Origin: Yoonia sp. I 8.24
GTDB lineage: Bacteria; Pseudomonadota; Alphaproteobacteria; Rhodobacterales; Rhodobacteraceae
Length of the DNA stretch: 64,000 nucleotides
Direction of reading: 5' to 3'
Assembly: GCF_022096995.1 (NCBI RefSeq)
Contig: NZ_JACXGQ010000002.1
Location: 62,001 to 126,000 of the forward strand
Below are positions 20,512 to 29,906 of the stretch, piece by piece. Below the pieces are notes generated by a model. The model was not told where the DNA came from and did no database searches. It was given only the letters and a program-made list of their open reading frames with translations. How positions within the stretch are numbered: position 1 is the first letter of the stretch; each line of letters begins with the position of its first letter. Both the position numbers and the translations under genes were made by a program.

Positions 20512-21291
20512 ATGGTGCAACTGACACTCCCTAAGAATTCCCGCATGACGGTGGGAAAAACGTGGCCAAAGCCTGAAGGCGCGACCAATCTGCGCAAGGT
20601 GCAGATTTATCGTTGGAATCCAGATGACGGGAAGAACCCGCAACTCGACACATATTTCGTCGATATGGACACCTGCGGCCCGATGGTGCTGGACGTTCTG
20701 ATCAAGATCAAAAACGAAATTGATCCAACCCTCACGTTCCGCCGCTCATGTCGCGAAGGTATCTGTGGGTCATGTGCGATGATGATCGACGGGGTGAACA
20801 CGCTGGCGTGTATCTACGGGCTGGATGAGATTAAGGGCGATGTGAAAATCTATCCGCTGCCGCATATGCCTGTCATCAAGGATTTGATCCCTGACCTGAC
20901 CCATTTCTATGCGCAGCACGCCTCAATCATGCCATGGCTGGAAACAAAAACGAACCGCCCCGCCAAGGAATGGAAACAGTCAATCGAAGACCGCAAAAAG
21001 CTTGATGGCCTGTATGAATGCGTGATGTGCGCGTCTTGCTCAACATCCTGCCCATCCTACTGGTGGAACAGCGACCGCTACCTTGGGCCGGCTGCGCTCT
21101 TGCACGCGTACCGCTGGATCATTGATAGCCGGGATGAGGCAACAGGCGAACGTTTGGATGATCTTGAAGACCCATTTAAACTGTACCGCTGCCACACGAT
21201 CATGAACTGCGCCAAGACCTGTCCAAAGGGGCTGAACCCAGCCAAGGCGATTGCGCATATCAAAGGCATGATGGTCGAACGCGTCGTTTAA
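20512..21291 (+). CDS. sdhB: Succinate dehydrogenase iron-sulfur subunit
   Basis: Carries electrons from FAD to quinone through three clusters, all visible: the plant-ferredoxin-type set CREGICGSC with a distal LAC for [2Fe-2S], [12 protein letters not shown] for [4Fe-4S], and [17 protein letters not shown] for [3Fe-4S]. 259 residues, usual length. GGAAGGAAC precedes the start at 20512. Last gene of the operon, followed by the terminator at 21338-21367. Confidence 0.98.
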   Translation: MVQLTLPKNSRMTVGKTWPKPEGATNLRKVQIYRWNPDDGKNPQLDTYFVDMDTCGPMVLDVLIKIKNEIDPTLTFRRSCREGICGSCAMMIDGVNTLACIYGLDEIKGDVKIYPLPHMPVIKDLIPDLTHFYAQHASIMPWLETKTNRPAKEWKQSIEDRKKLDGLYECVMCASCSTSCPSYWWNSDRYLGPAALLHAYRWIIDSRDEATGERLDDLEDPFKLYRCHTIMNCAKTCPKGLNPAKAIAHIKGMMVERVV

Positions 21292-21337
21292 CCTTTCCTG
21301 GTCACGTTGCCAGTGACGCCCTGCACATAAACTCACG

Positions 21338-21367
21338 AAAAGCCCTCGCAATTTTGCGGGGGCTTTT
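21338..21367 (+). terminator. Intrinsic terminator of the sdh operon
   Basis: A 12-bp stem with one G-U pair (AAAAGCCCTCGC / GCGGGGGCTTTT) and a 6-base AT-rich loop is followed by GTTTAG. The A-run before and T-run after make it usable from both strands. Confidence 0.88.
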
Positions 21368-21410
21368 GTTTAGTAAACGCGCATACATGAATTGAAAAAG
21401 AGATCATAAA

Positions 21411-22799
21411 ATGCGGTCAACAGGAATGCGGTTTTTTGTCGTGGGGCTTCTTGCCCTACTTATGTTTATTCCATTGTTTTTTGCGGGCGAAATTGTCGAT
21501 AGCCGCGCAAGATATGCGCGCGAAAGCCTGCGCAGCGTGAGTAGCGAATGGGGCGGGCCACAGACCATATCGGGGCCGCAGCTTGTCATTCCTGTTGAAG
21601 GCCCCGTTGAGGTCGAAAAACAACGTGAGATAAGAGGAGATGACGGTGAGGTTCGGACAGAAACTTACTCCGAAATCGAAATACGCCGCCGCCAGTCGCT
21701 TGTGCTGTTGCCTGAAAACTTTGCAGTGGATTTTTCGACAGTGAGCGAAATCCGAAAACGGGGGCTTTTTGAAGTCCCGGTTTATCGTGCGAACAGCAGG
21801 CTTTCTTTTGATTTCTCGGTTGATGGGCTTGATGCCAACGTAGATGATCAGGATACGATTTTATGGCAACTGGCGCGCCTCGAGGTCGGATTAACATCCA
21901 ATCGTGCGCTGCGCGGTGCTGCGATATTGTCCGTCGATGGTCACGACGTGCCCCTTCGGCCACGGCTGTCGTCATCTGGTGTGATGGCCGCAGTCGGTGA
22001 CCCGCAAGAGGCGCTAACCTATGAACTCGTCCTTGAATTTAATGGCGCAAGGAGCCTGTATGTCGCACCTGTTGGTTGGTCAAATACGATAACCATGTCG
22101 AGCGATTGGCCACATCCAAGTTTTTCTGGTGCGTTCTTACCTGATAGCTCCGAGATATCAGAAGCGGGTTTTCACGCGCAGTGGACAATCCCAGGGCTTG
22201 CACGCCCCCTTCCACAAGTTTCCCGTAGCGATCAAATTGATAACGCCGCACAGCGAAGCTTTGGCGTGCGTTTTTATCAACCCAATGATTTTTATCAGCA
22301 AGCTTACCGCGCAGCGCGTTATGGGCTGCTCTTTATCTCATTGACGTTTTTGACAGTGTTGTTAATCGAAAAACGTCAGGCCCGCCCGGCGCACCCGGTG
22401 CAATACATATTGATTGGTCTTGCGCAGTCGACATTCGTTTTGTTGATGGTTGCCTATGCTGAACAGATCGGCTTTGGCGCCGCATATCTGCTGTCGGCCG
22501 CTGTGACGACCGCGTTGATCACATTTTACGCGTTTGTCGGTCTGAAGCTTGGTAATCGGGCATGGATAATGGGCGCTTTGCTCGTGGTTCTCTATGCGGT
22601 GCTGTATTTAATCCTGCGGAGTGCGGATTACGCGCTCATGTTTGGCGCGACCCTTGCGTTTATGGCAATTGCCGCCACTATGATCGCGACGAAAGACGAA
22701 GAATGGTATGGGGTAGAAGGCAAGAAAGCGCGACCTTGGATGCGCGCCAAAACCGCGCAGCCCCTGCCGCATACAGAGGTACCTGATGACTCCACCTAA
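21411..22799 (+). CDS. creD: CreD-like inner membrane protein
   Basis: A 462-residue membrane protein of the CreD/Cet family: one N-terminal helix (FFVVGLLALLMFIPLFFAGE), the conserved RARYARESLRSVSSEWGGPQ region leading into a large periplasmic domain, and a C-terminal block of five or six helices beginning at GLLFISLTFLTVLLIEKRQA and HPVQYILIGLAQ. In enterobacteria CreD belongs to the CreBC regulon and affects envelope properties and beta-lactam response; no creBC is seen here. AAGAGA precedes the ATG. It overlaps the DUF1989 gene by 14 bases, so the two are likely coupled. Confidence 0.88.
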   Translation: MRSTGMRFFVVGLLALLMFIPLFFAGEIVDSRARYARESLRSVSSEWGGPQTISGPQLVIPVEGPVEVEKQREIRGDDGEVRTETYSEIEIRRRQSLVLLPENFAVDFSTVSEIRKRGLFEVPVYRANSRLSFDFSVDGLDANVDDQDTILWQLARLEVGLTSNRALRGAAILSVDGHDVPLRPRLSSSGVMAAVGDPQEALTYELVLEFNGARSLYVAPVGWSNTITMSSDWPHPSFSGAFLPDSSEISEAGFHAQWTIPGLARPLPQVSRSDQIDNAAQRSFGVRFYQPNDFYQQAYRAARYGLLFISLTFLTVLLIEKRQARPAHPVQYILIGLAQSTFVLLMVAYAEQIGFGAAYLLSAAVTTALITFYAFVGLKLGNRAWIMGALLVVLYAVLYLILRSADYALMFGATLAFMAIAATMIATKDEEWYGVEGKKARPWMRAKTAQPLPHTEVPDDST

Positions 22800-23628
22800 A
22801 GATGCCGATGCGCGCCGCGCGGTCCCGCCGGTCATATGCTATCCGACGGATACGTTACCCGCCGCCGATATGGCGCTATATCAAGCCGCCCGCGACAGGT
22901 TAACACCCCTGTCGCGGGTGACTGTCGCGCCACGTGATGCAGCGGTAATCAAAGTGCCTGCCGGGCATTTCTTGCGTATTCATTCGGTTGATGGCCCGCA
23001 GGTTGGTGATTTGAACTTGTTTAATGCCAATGACCTGACAGAGCGTTTCTATTCCGGTAAAACCCGCGCGCTGCATGGCACGCATGTGACCACAGGCGAC
23101 CGGTTGTGGTCGTCGTTTCCGACGCTGCGCCCAATGGCAACGGTGACGCATGATACGTTAGATTGGTACGGAATGGATGCATTTGGCGGCTCTGTGCATG
23201 ATGTGATTGGGACGCGTTGTGATCCTTACACCGGGAATTTATTGTCTGGCGCGCAGTATCACCATTGTTGCCATTCCAACCTGACCCGCGCCTTGGCCGC
23301 GCATATGGGCCAGGGGTTAGACGCCGCTGAACCGCTGGTGCATGATGTGTTGAATGTATTCATGTGTACCGGGTTTACCCGCGATACCGGGCAGTATTTT
23401 ATGAAAGCCAGCCCCGTGCGCCCCGGCGATTATATCGAACTGTTTGCGGAAATCGACCTGCTTGCCGTGCTCAGCGCTTGTCCGGGCGGCGATTGCAGTG
23501 CTGAACATTCAAGCGATGCGGCTGCGTGCTATCCGCTTGATATGGAAGTGCTGCGCCCCCAAGACGGCACCCTAGATGAGTGGGTGCCGCCTGTTATGAA
23601 CAGATATGACCGCAGCCATGGTACTTAG
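22786..23628 (+). CDS. DUF1989 (urea carboxylase-associated) family protein
   Basis: A 280-residue soluble protein with the DUF1989 features: [53 protein letters not shown] and a metal-type [18 protein letters not shown]. Relatives accompany urea carboxylase/allophanate hydrolase or aminomethyltransferase genes; no urea genes are in this window. ATG at 22786 has AGAGGT upstream and lies inside the end of creD. Its last bases overlap the end of deoD on the other strand. Confidence 0.85.
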   Translation: MTPPKDADARRAVPPVICYPTDTLPAADMALYQAARDRLTPLSRVTVAPRDAAVIKVPAGHFLRIHSVDGPQVGDLNLFNANDLTERFYSGKTRALHGTHVTTGDRLWSSFPTLRPMATVTHDTLDWYGMDAFGGSVHDVIGTRCDPYTGNLLSGAQYHHCCHSNLTRALAAHMGQGLDAAEPLVHDVLNVFMCTGFTRDTGQYFMKASPVRPGDYIELFAEIDLLAVLSACPGGDCSAEHSSDAAACYPLDMEVLRPQDGTLDEWVPPVMNRYDRSHGT

Positions 23629-24329
23629 GTAAAAGCCGCCTCAAGCGCGATTTCAACCATATCCCCAAAGGATTTTTCGCGGTCTTCGGCAGGCAGGGCC
23701 TCATGGGTGATGAGGTGATCGCTGACGGTGAGAACCGCAAGCGCGCGCCGCCCGTGGCGGGCCGCAAGGTTGTATAGCTCGGCCGCTTCCATTTCGACGC
23801 CTAGAATCCCATGACGCACCATTTGTTCGTTCAGATCTGGGCGTTCGTCATAGAACACATCAGATGAATAGATGCCGCCAACATGTGTGGGTACGTCTTT
23901 GGCCATGGCCGCGCGATGGGCTGCGGCAAGCAATCCGTAATCCGCGCATGGGGCAAAGTTCAATTCTTTGAAGATGCCGCTAGATGGGGTTGAAAGCGTT
24001 GATGCCGTCATTGCCAAGATCACGTCGCGAATGCCGACATTCTCTTGCATCCCGCCGCATGACCCGATGCGGATCAGCGTTTGCGCGTCGTAATCTTTGA
24101 TCAATTCATTGGCGTAGATCGACAGTGACGGCATGCCCATGCCCGACCCTTGGATTGTGACCGGATGGCCGTTCCATGTGCCGGTAAACCCCAGCATTCC
24201 ACGCACCTGATTGATGCAGCGCGCATCTGTTAGGAACGTTTCCGCCGCCCATTTCGCGCGATACGGATCGCCCGGCATCAAGACGGTAGGGGCAATGTCG
24301 CCTTTTTCAGCGCCGATGTGGATGGTCAT
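23625..24329 (-). CDS. deoD: Purine-nucleoside phosphorylase, hexameric DeoD type
   Basis: Phosphorolysis of purine (deoxy)nucleosides to base and (deoxy)ribose 1-phosphate. 234 residues with [20 protein letters not shown], the phosphate-site [18 protein letters not shown] for ribose, and the catalytic SDH. Length and these motifs place it in the hexameric NP-I class, distinct from the trimeric-type enzyme at 34952-35758. It converges on the DUF1989 gene with a 4-base tail overlap. Confidence 0.95.
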   Translation of the reverse strand: MTIHIGAEKGDIAPTVLMPGDPYRAKWAAETFLTDARCINQVRGMLGFTGTWNGHPVTIQGSGMGMPSLSIYANELIKDYDAQTLIRIGSCGGMQENVGIRDVILAMTASTLSTPSSGIFKELNFAPCADYGLLAAAHRAAMAKDVPTHVGGIYSSDVFYDERPDLNEQMVRHGILGVEMEAAELYNLAARHGRRALAVLTVSDHLITHEALPAEDREKSFGDMVEIALEAAFT

Positions 24330-24409
24330 GTCAGGTCTCCTTTTGCTTTTGCGTCAGACTATGCCGAACACGCGCAAAGCGGGAGACCCGAAGTTAGATT
24401 TCAGTCAGC

Positions 24410-26371
24410 TTAAGGTTTCTCGCGCGGGTCGACCAATTGAACAATATCACCCATGATCTTGTTCAATTCGAAATCTTTCGGCGTATATACTTTCGCGACG
24501 CCCATTTCCCGCAGCGAAATGGCGTCATCGTCAGGGATAATGCCGCCCGCAATGACGGGAATATGGGTTAGATTGGCGGCGGCAAGCTTTGTCATCACAT
24601 CATGAACCAATGGCACATGCGATCCCGATAGGATCGACAGTCCAATGACATGCGCCTCGTTCTCGCGCGCGGCTGCGACAATCTCATCGGGCGTCAGGCG
24701 AATACCTTCATAGCTAATATCCATGCCGCAATCGCGCGCACGGGTTGCGATTTGTTCGGCGCCGTTAGAATGCCCATCAAGACCAGGTTTGCCGACCAAA
24801 AATTTCATACGTCGTCCCAGTGCGGAACTGACCAAATTGACCTGCTCACGAAGATCATCAAGCCCCTCAGTCCGGTTGGATTGGTTCGCGCTGACCCCGG
24901 TTGGCGCCCGGTATTGGCCAAAGACGCTGCGGATCACATCGGCCCATTCGCCTGTTGTCACGCCTGCACGCGCGCAGGCAATGGACGGGGGCATCATGTT
25001 GCTGCCGTCTGTGGCGGCAGTACGCAGCGCGGCGAGTGCAGTTTTAACCGCAGCATTATCGCGGTCAGTTTTCCATGCACGCAGACGGTCCAGCTGATCG
25101 GCCTCTGCTTCGGGGTCGGCAACCATAATCGCGTCATCGCCCGCGGTCAGCGGTGAGGGTTCGCCTGCTTGCCATTTATTGACGCCGACAACGGTGGTGC
25201 GCCCGTCTTCGATGCTTGCGATCCGCGCGGCGTTGCTTTCGACCAACCGTGATTTCATGTAGCCAATCGCGCCAACCGCGCCGCCCATCCCGTCGATTTG
25301 CGCCAGTTCTGCGCGCGCCCCTTCTTTGAGCGCGCCGACCTTGCGGTCAATGGCCGGGTTGCCGTCAAAGAGATCGTCGAATTCCAACAGATCCGTTTCA
25401 TAGGCCAGAATTTGTTGCATCCGCAGCGACCATTGCTGGTCCCAAGGGCGCGGCAGGCCAAGCGCTTCGTTCCAAGCAGGTAACTGCACCGCGCGGGCGC
25501 GGGCATTCTTTGACAATGTCACGGCGAGCGTCTCAAGCAAAATGCGATAGACGTTGTTTTCAGGCTGCTGTTCGGTCAGGCCAAGGGAGTTCACCTGCAC
25601 CCCATAGCGGAACCGGCGATATTTTGCGTCCTCCACCCCGTAGCGGGTCGCGCAGATTTCATCCCACAGCTCGACAAAAGCGCGCATTTTGCACAGCTCG
25701 GTGACAAAGCGGATGCCCGCATTCACAAAGAACGAAATACGGCCCACCATCGCTGGGAAGTCAGCGGTGGGTACTTTGTCTTTGAGGTCATCCAGAACGG
25801 CCGTCGCGGTTGCTAAAGCAAAAGCGAGCTCTTCTTCGGGTGTCGCACCGGCTTCTTGTAGATGGTAGGAACAGACGTTCATTGGGTTCCATTTAGGAAG
25901 ATGCTCGCGGGTATATGCGGCGACATCGGTGATCATCCGCAAAGAAGGTTCCGGCGGGCAGATATAGGTGCCACGCGACAGGTATTCTTTGATGATGTCG
26001 TTTTGCACGGTGCCTTGTAGCGCGGAAATATCTGCACCTTGTTCTTCGGCGACGGCAATATAAAGCGAGAGCAACCAAGGCGCGGTGGCGTTGATCGTCA
26101 TCGACGTGTTCATTTGGTCAAGCGGAATGTCATTGAACAGTGCGCGCATATCACCCAAATGGCTGACAGGTACGCCGACTTTGCCTACTTCGCCTTTGGC
26201 CAGCACGTGATCGCTGTCATATCCGGTCTGGGTTGGCAGATCAAAGGCGACGGAAAGCCCGGTCTGCCCTTTGGCAAGGTTGCCCCGGTAAAGCGCATTG
26301 GATGCGGCCGCAGTTGAATGGCCTGCGTAGGTCCGGAAAAGCCATGGGCGATCTTTTTGCGCGTGCGACAT
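24410..26371 (-). CDS. ecm: Ethylmalonyl-CoA mutase (protein MeaA type)
   Basis: Adenosylcobalamin-dependent conversion of ethylmalonyl-CoA to methylsuccinyl-CoA in the ethylmalonyl-CoA pathway. The 653-residue single-chain mutase starts MSHAQKDRPWLFRTYAGHST, then has the acyl-CoA barrel (GLSVAFDLPTQTGYDSDH) and a C-terminal B12 domain with GLDGHSNGAEQ, the Asp-x-His-x-x-Gly cobalt-ligand motif, and GLSILSGSHVPLV. The ATG at 26371 has AAAGGGA upstream; in-frame sequence up to 26587 lacks family similarity. MeaA-type length and ccr nearby favour ethylmalonyl- over methylmalonyl-CoA mutase. Confidence 0.93.
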   Translation of the reverse strand: MSHAQKDRPWLFRTYAGHSTAAASNALYRGNLAKGQTGLSVAFDLPTQTGYDSDHVLAKGEVGKVGVPVSHLGDMRALFNDIPLDQMNTSMTINATAPWLLSLYIAVAEEQGADISALQGTVQNDIIKEYLSRGTYICPPEPSLRMITDVAAYTREHLPKWNPMNVCSYHLQEAGATPEEELAFALATATAVLDDLKDKVPTADFPAMVGRISFFVNAGIRFVTELCKMRAFVELWDEICATRYGVEDAKYRRFRYGVQVNSLGLTEQQPENNVYRILLETLAVTLSKNARARAVQLPAWNEALGLPRPWDQQWSLRMQQILAYETDLLEFDDLFDGNPAIDRKVGALKEGARAELAQIDGMGGAVGAIGYMKSRLVESNAARIASIEDGRTTVVGVNKWQAGEPSPLTAGDDAIMVADPEAEADQLDRLRAWKTDRDNAAVKTALAALRTAATDGSNMMPPSIACARAGVTTGEWADVIRSVFGQYRAPTGVSANQSNRTEGLDDLREQVNLVSSALGRRMKFLVGKPGLDGHSNGAEQIATRARDCGMDISYEGIRLTPDEIVAAARENEAHVIGLSILSGSHVPLVHDVMTKLAAANLTHIPVIAGGIIPDDDAISLREMGVAKVYTPKDFELNKIMGDIVQLVDPREKP

Positions 26372-26438
26372 GTCGGGTCCCTTTGAAATAATGTTACGTT
26401 TATGGGTTACTATCCGGTATTTTGTGATGTTGTCAATT

Positions 26439-26453
26439 CGCTGCGTTGCGGCA
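26439..26453. promoter_or_regulatory. PhaR-like palindrome between ecm and the acyltransferase gene
   Basis: CGCTGC-GTT-GCGGCA, an imperfect 6-bp inverted repeat, lies 68 bases upstream of ecm and 44 bases upstream of the divergent acyltransferase start. Confidence 0.4.
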
Positions 26454-26496
26454 TGACGGGATTTACGTCGGCGCATTTCCCTGTCAGGTTCACGCG

Positions 26497-27873
26497 ATGA
26501 CGCAAACTGTTTCAATGCCATTGTGGGCTTTCGTCCTAATTGTCCTGTTTGCGGGGGTGACGTTTGCGTCGCATTTCCTATTTCCATCGGTGCGTTGGTT
26601 TTTTCGTAAACGGGCCGAACGCGTCATCGCGCGGGTGAATAAACGGCTTCAGCGCCCAATTGAGCCGTTCAAGCTCGCCCGGCGCTATGACATGATCCAG
26701 CGATTGATCTATGACCCCGAAGTGACTCGTGCGATCGTGGAATACGCCCGCAAAGAGAATGTCCCCGAAAACGTCGCCTTTGAAAAAGCCAAGGGCTACG
26801 CCCGCGAGATTGTTCCGTCCTTTTCAGCGACAGCTTATTTTAGCTATGGAATTCGGTTGGCGCGCTGGCTGTCGAAATCGCTGTACCGCATTCGTCTGGG
26901 AACATTTGATCGCAAACAATTGGCTGAGATAGACCCCGATGCTGCGGTCGTCTTTGTGATTAATCATCGCAGTAATATGGATTATGTGCTGGTCACTTAT
27001 CTTGCGGCCAATGCGGGTGCGCTGTCTTATGCGGTGGGGGAATGGGCGCGGGTGTGGCCGCTTTCGCCGATCATCCGCGCGATGGGGGCCTATTTTATCC
27101 GACGTAAATCGCGTGGTGCGCTTTATCGTCAGGTGCTTGCGCGCTATGTGCAGATGGCCACGCGCGGCGGCGTGAGCCAAGCGGTATTTCCCGAAGGTGG
27201 GCTGAGCCTTGATGGGCGGATGGCACAGCCTCGTGTTGGGCTGCTCAATTATATCATAGATGATTTTGACCCGGACGCGCGCGAAGTTATTTTCGTACCC
27301 GTCGCCCTGAACTATGACCGGGTGCTTGAAGATACGTTTCTCATCGCTGCTGATCAGTCAGGGACACGGCGGTTTCGGCCACCTTTCATGCATGTGCTGC
27401 GCCGGGTAGGGCGACATGTTTGGTTGCGGATCACGCGCCAGTTTCGGACATTCGGAACTGCCTCGGTCAGCTTTGGTGATCCACTGAAGCTATCTGAGTA
27501 TCACACAACGGCCCCTGCCAATGAGATCACCACGGCCGTCGCTGAGGAACTAAAGAAGCGGATCATGAGGGCGGTCCCGGTATTGGGCGTGCCGTTGGTT
27601 GCGCATGCGTTGGTCCATGATAACGTCGCCGACAGAGCTGCGCTCGAGGCGGTGATCGTGAAAAAACTTACTCAGCTCAAACCAAAACGAATGCCTCTGC
27701 CGCGACGCCCTGCGGATCAGATTGCATCCGATGCGTTGGACCGGCTTGCCGTCCGCGGGGCTATCAATATTGCTGGCGACACCATCGAAATCACGGAAAC
27801 TGGCCAAGCAATTCTTGCATATTACGCAAACACTATTGCGCATCACTTTGACGCTGACGTTGCGGCACCCTAG
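26497..27873 (+). CDS. PlsB-like glycerol-3-phosphate/lysophosphatidate acyltransferase
   Basis: A 458-residue membrane-attached acyltransferase. One N-terminal helix (MPLWAFVLIVLFAGVTFASH) precedes an acyltransferase domain with the catalytic HX4D motif NHRSNMD, the ARVWPLSP segment, and FPEGG as the phosphate-binding block; IFVPVALNYDRVLED is the fourth block. Arrangement resembles the PlsB family though much shorter than E. coli PlsB. It would act in phospholipid synthesis at the inner membrane. The ATG at 26497 has only a weak CAGG upstream; in-frame sequence before it is unlikely coding. Divergent from ecm. Confidence 0.82.
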   Translation: MTQTVSMPLWAFVLIVLFAGVTFASHFLFPSVRWFFRKRAERVIARVNKRLQRPIEPFKLARRYDMIQRLIYDPEVTRAIVEYARKENVPENVAFEKAKGYAREIVPSFSATAYFSYGIRLARWLSKSLYRIRLGTFDRKQLAEIDPDAAVVFVINHRSNMDYVLVTYLAANAGALSYAVGEWARVWPLSPIIRAMGAYFIRRKSRGALYRQVLARYVQMATRGGVSQAVFPEGGLSLDGRMAQPRVGLLNYIIDDFDPDAREVIFVPVALNYDRVLEDTFLIAADQSGTRRFRPPFMHVLRRVGRHVWLRITRQFRTFGTASVSFGDPLKLSEYHTTAPANEITTAVAEELKKRIMRAVPVLGVPLVAHALVHDNVADRAALEAVIVKKLTQLKPKRMPLPRRPADQIASDALDRLAVRGAINIAGDTIEITETGQAILAYYANTIAHHFDADVAAP

Positions 27874-27952
27874 GGATTGATCCGAATCAATCGCGGTGTT
27901 TACCTTTGTTTCGTGGCCAGTTTGGGCCGCGTTTAACGAGGGAGTAAACGGT

Positions 27953-28300
27953 ATGGCATTTCATTTTAAATCTTTTGCTCTGGCGGCGACGGTCGCATTG
28001 GGCGCCTCTGGCTGCGTTGAAACAAGCACCGCATCCAGCGGAATGAACCGCAATGTGCTGATTGTGAACAACACGGGCTACACGATTTGGCGGTTCTACG
28101 GATCGCGCACCAGCACAAATTCATGGGAAGAAGACATCCTCGGATCGTCTATTTTGGCGAACGGTAGCTCCATCAACATCGATTTCGACGATGGTACGGG
28201 GGCTTGCATGTTTGATTTGAAAGCAGAATTCCGGGACGGAAGCAGCGTCGTACGCAACAATGTTAACGTCTGTCAGGTCTCTGCCGTGACTTTCTACTAA
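27953..28300 (+). CDS. Small lipoprotein upstream of ccr
   Basis: A 115-residue predicted lipoprotein: MAFHFKSFALAATVALGASG then Cys, lipobox GASGC. The mature part begins ETSTASSGMNRNVLIVNNTG and has a beta-rich look (TIWRFYGSRTSTNSWEEDIL), with two Cys late. GAGGGAG lies just upstream of the ATG. The segment N-x-T-G-Y-T-I-W-x-F-Y is reminiscent of small cell-surface beta-sandwich proteins but I do not assign a family. It ends 140 bases before ccr. Confidence 0.75.
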   Translation: MAFHFKSFALAATVALGASGCVETSTASSGMNRNVLIVNNTGYTIWRFYGSRTSTNSWEEDILGSSILANGSSINIDFDDGTGACMFDLKAEFRDGSSVVRNNVNVCQVSAVTFY

Positions 28301-28304
28301 GTTA

Positions 28305-28319
28305 CGCTGCGACGCGGCG
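28305..28319. promoter_or_regulatory. PhaR-like palindrome, distal site upstream of ccr
   Basis: CGCTGC-GAC-GCGGCG, 5 bases after the lipoprotein stop; imperfect partner of the better site at 28397. Between the two lie direct repeats AAAGTTAC and AAAGTTGC, which may be further sites. Confidence 0.35.
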
Positions 28320-28396
28320 GACATAAAGTTACAAAAATGTACATTGAGCAGTTGTAAAGTTGCGCAGTCAATATTATCCATCACATAGGCCGCTGA

Positions 28397-28411
28397 TTCT
28401 GCGGCGCAGCA
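28397..28411. promoter_or_regulatory. PhaR-like palindrome, proximal site upstream of ccr
   Basis: TTCTGC-GGC-GCAGCA contains an exact CTGC-N3-GCAG, the operator form described for PhaR of Paracoccus and Rhodobacter. It lies 30 bases before the ccr ATG, where a bound protein would block transcription. Confidence 0.5.
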
Positions 28412-28440
28412 AAACGTGACCTTATGTGATGGAGACCGAC

Positions 28441-29715
28441 ATGGCCCTAGATCTGAATGCCCCCGCAGCAGCCCCGCAAAAGGCGCTTTATGAAGTCGGT
28501 GAAATTCCACCGCTTGGGCATGTGCCCGATCAAATGTACGCGTGGACGATCCGCCGTGAACGGCACGGTGAGCCCCTTGAGGCGTTCCAAGTAGAGACGG
28601 TCGATACCCCAAAGCCCGATAGCCACGAGGTGCTTGTTCTCGTGATGGCGGCTGGTGTGAACTACAACGGCGTTTGGGCCGGTCTGGGTATTCCGATCAG
28701 CCCGTTTGATGTCCATGGCGCAGATTTCCATATTGCCGGGTCCGATGCGTCCGGCATCGTTTGGGCCGTTGGCGACAAGGTCAAACGCTGGAAGGTCGGC
28801 GATGAAGTTGTCATTCACTGCAACCAAGATGATGGCGACGACGAACATTGCAACGGCGGCGATCCGATGTATTCCGAAAGCCAGCGGATTTGGGGCTATG
28901 AAACCCCCGATGGCTCCTTTGCGCAGTTCACGTGCGTGCAGTCGCAGCAATTGATGGCCCGCCCAAAGCACCAGACATGGGAGGAGAGCGCCTGTTATAC
29001 GCTGACGCTTGCGACCGCTTACCGCATGTTGTTCGGTCACCACCCGCACGAGTTGAAACCCGGCCAAAACGTTTTGGTTTGGGGCGCATCAGGCGGGCTG
29101 GGATCTTATGCTATTCAGTTGATCAATACCGCAGGCGCGAATGCGATTGGTGTTATAAGTGATGAAACAAAGCGTGATTTTGTTATGTCATTGGGCGCAA
29201 AAGGGGTCATTAACCGCAATGACTTTAATTGCTGGGGGCAGATGCCAACCGTGAATACGCCCGAATATAAGACGTGGTTTAATGAAACACGTAAATTCGG
29301 CAAAGCGATTTGGGAAATCACTGGAAAAGGCAACAACGTCGATATGGTGTTCGAACACCCCGGCGAGGCCACGTTCCCCGTGTCCACATTTGTTTGTAAA
29401 CGTGGTGGCATGGTTGTGATCTGTGCGGGGACAACCGGGTATAACCTGACGTTCGACGTGCGTTACATGTGGATGCACCAAAAGCGTCTTCAGGGCAGCC
29501 ACTTTGCGAACCTGCAACAGGCGAGCGCGGCCAATAAGCTTATGATTGAACGTCGTTTGGACCCGTGCATGTCCGAAGTCTTCACTTGGGCAGAACTGCC
29601 AGAGGCCCATGCAAAGATGCGCCGCAATGAACATAAACCCGGCAACATGGCTGTGTTGATCCAAGCACCAAAAACCGGGCTGCGTTCGCTTGATGACGCG
29701 ATCGAACGAGATTGA
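28441..29715 (+). CDS. ccr: Crotonyl-CoA carboxylase/reductase
   Basis: NADPH-dependent reductive carboxylation of crotonyl-CoA to ethylmalonyl-CoA, the entry reaction of the ethylmalonyl-CoA pathway. The 424-residue protein is a medium-chain dehydrogenase/reductase fold with YNGVWAGLGIP, GSDASGIVWAVGDKV, the NADPH motif WGASGGLGSYAIQL, and the insertions around NRNDFNCWGQMP that set Ccr apart from ordinary quinone reductases. ATG at 28441 with GGAG at good distance. With ecm, mch and the mcl2-like gene it supports growth on acetate or C2 units without a glyoxylate shunt. Confidence 0.97.
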   Translation: MALDLNAPAAAPQKALYEVGEIPPLGHVPDQMYAWTIRRERHGEPLEAFQVETVDTPKPDSHEVLVLVMAAGVNYNGVWAGLGIPISPFDVHGADFHIAGSDASGIVWAVGDKVKRWKVGDEVVIHCNQDDGDDEHCNGGDPMYSESQRIWGYETPDGSFAQFTCVQSQQLMARPKHQTWEESACYTLTLATAYRMLFGHHPHELKPGQNVLVWGASGGLGSYAIQLINTAGANAIGVISDETKRDFVMSLGAKGVINRNDFNCWGQMPTVNTPEYKTWFNETRKFGKAIWEITGKGNNVDMVFEHPGEATFPVSTFVCKRGGMVVICAGTTGYNLTFDVRYMWMHQKRLQGSHFANLQQASAANKLMIERRLDPCMSEVFTWAELPEAHAKMRRNEHKPGNMAVLIQAPKTGLRSLDDAIERD

Positions 29716-29800
29716 TTGCACACGCATAGATGGATCTCATCCCTATGACGCTGCAATGTACTTGGCGCCTAATTATGCTGAGTTAATGTGAAATCTGTCC

Positions 29801-29824
29801 AAACCCCCCATAATTGGGGGGTTT
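29801..29824. terminator. Hairpin terminator after ccr
   Basis: AAACCCCCC and GGGGGGTTT form a perfect 9-bp stem with a 6-base ATAATT loop, 85 bases past ccr. The stem ends in A3/T3, and no longer T run follows, so termination may be partial. Confidence 0.65.
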
Positions 29825-29906
29825 GCGCCTGTGGATAAATAATTAATAGTTATCGTGTTGTTCTTGCAGAAAGAAACAACTTTGTAATTAGTTAAGGAAT
29901 CGATAA

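Noticed and set aside
26372..26587. Upstream in-frame extension of ecm by 72 codons
   Set aside because: Arg/Thr-rich and unlike the family N-terminus; the ATG at 26371 has a strong ribosome binding site and the standard start sequence.
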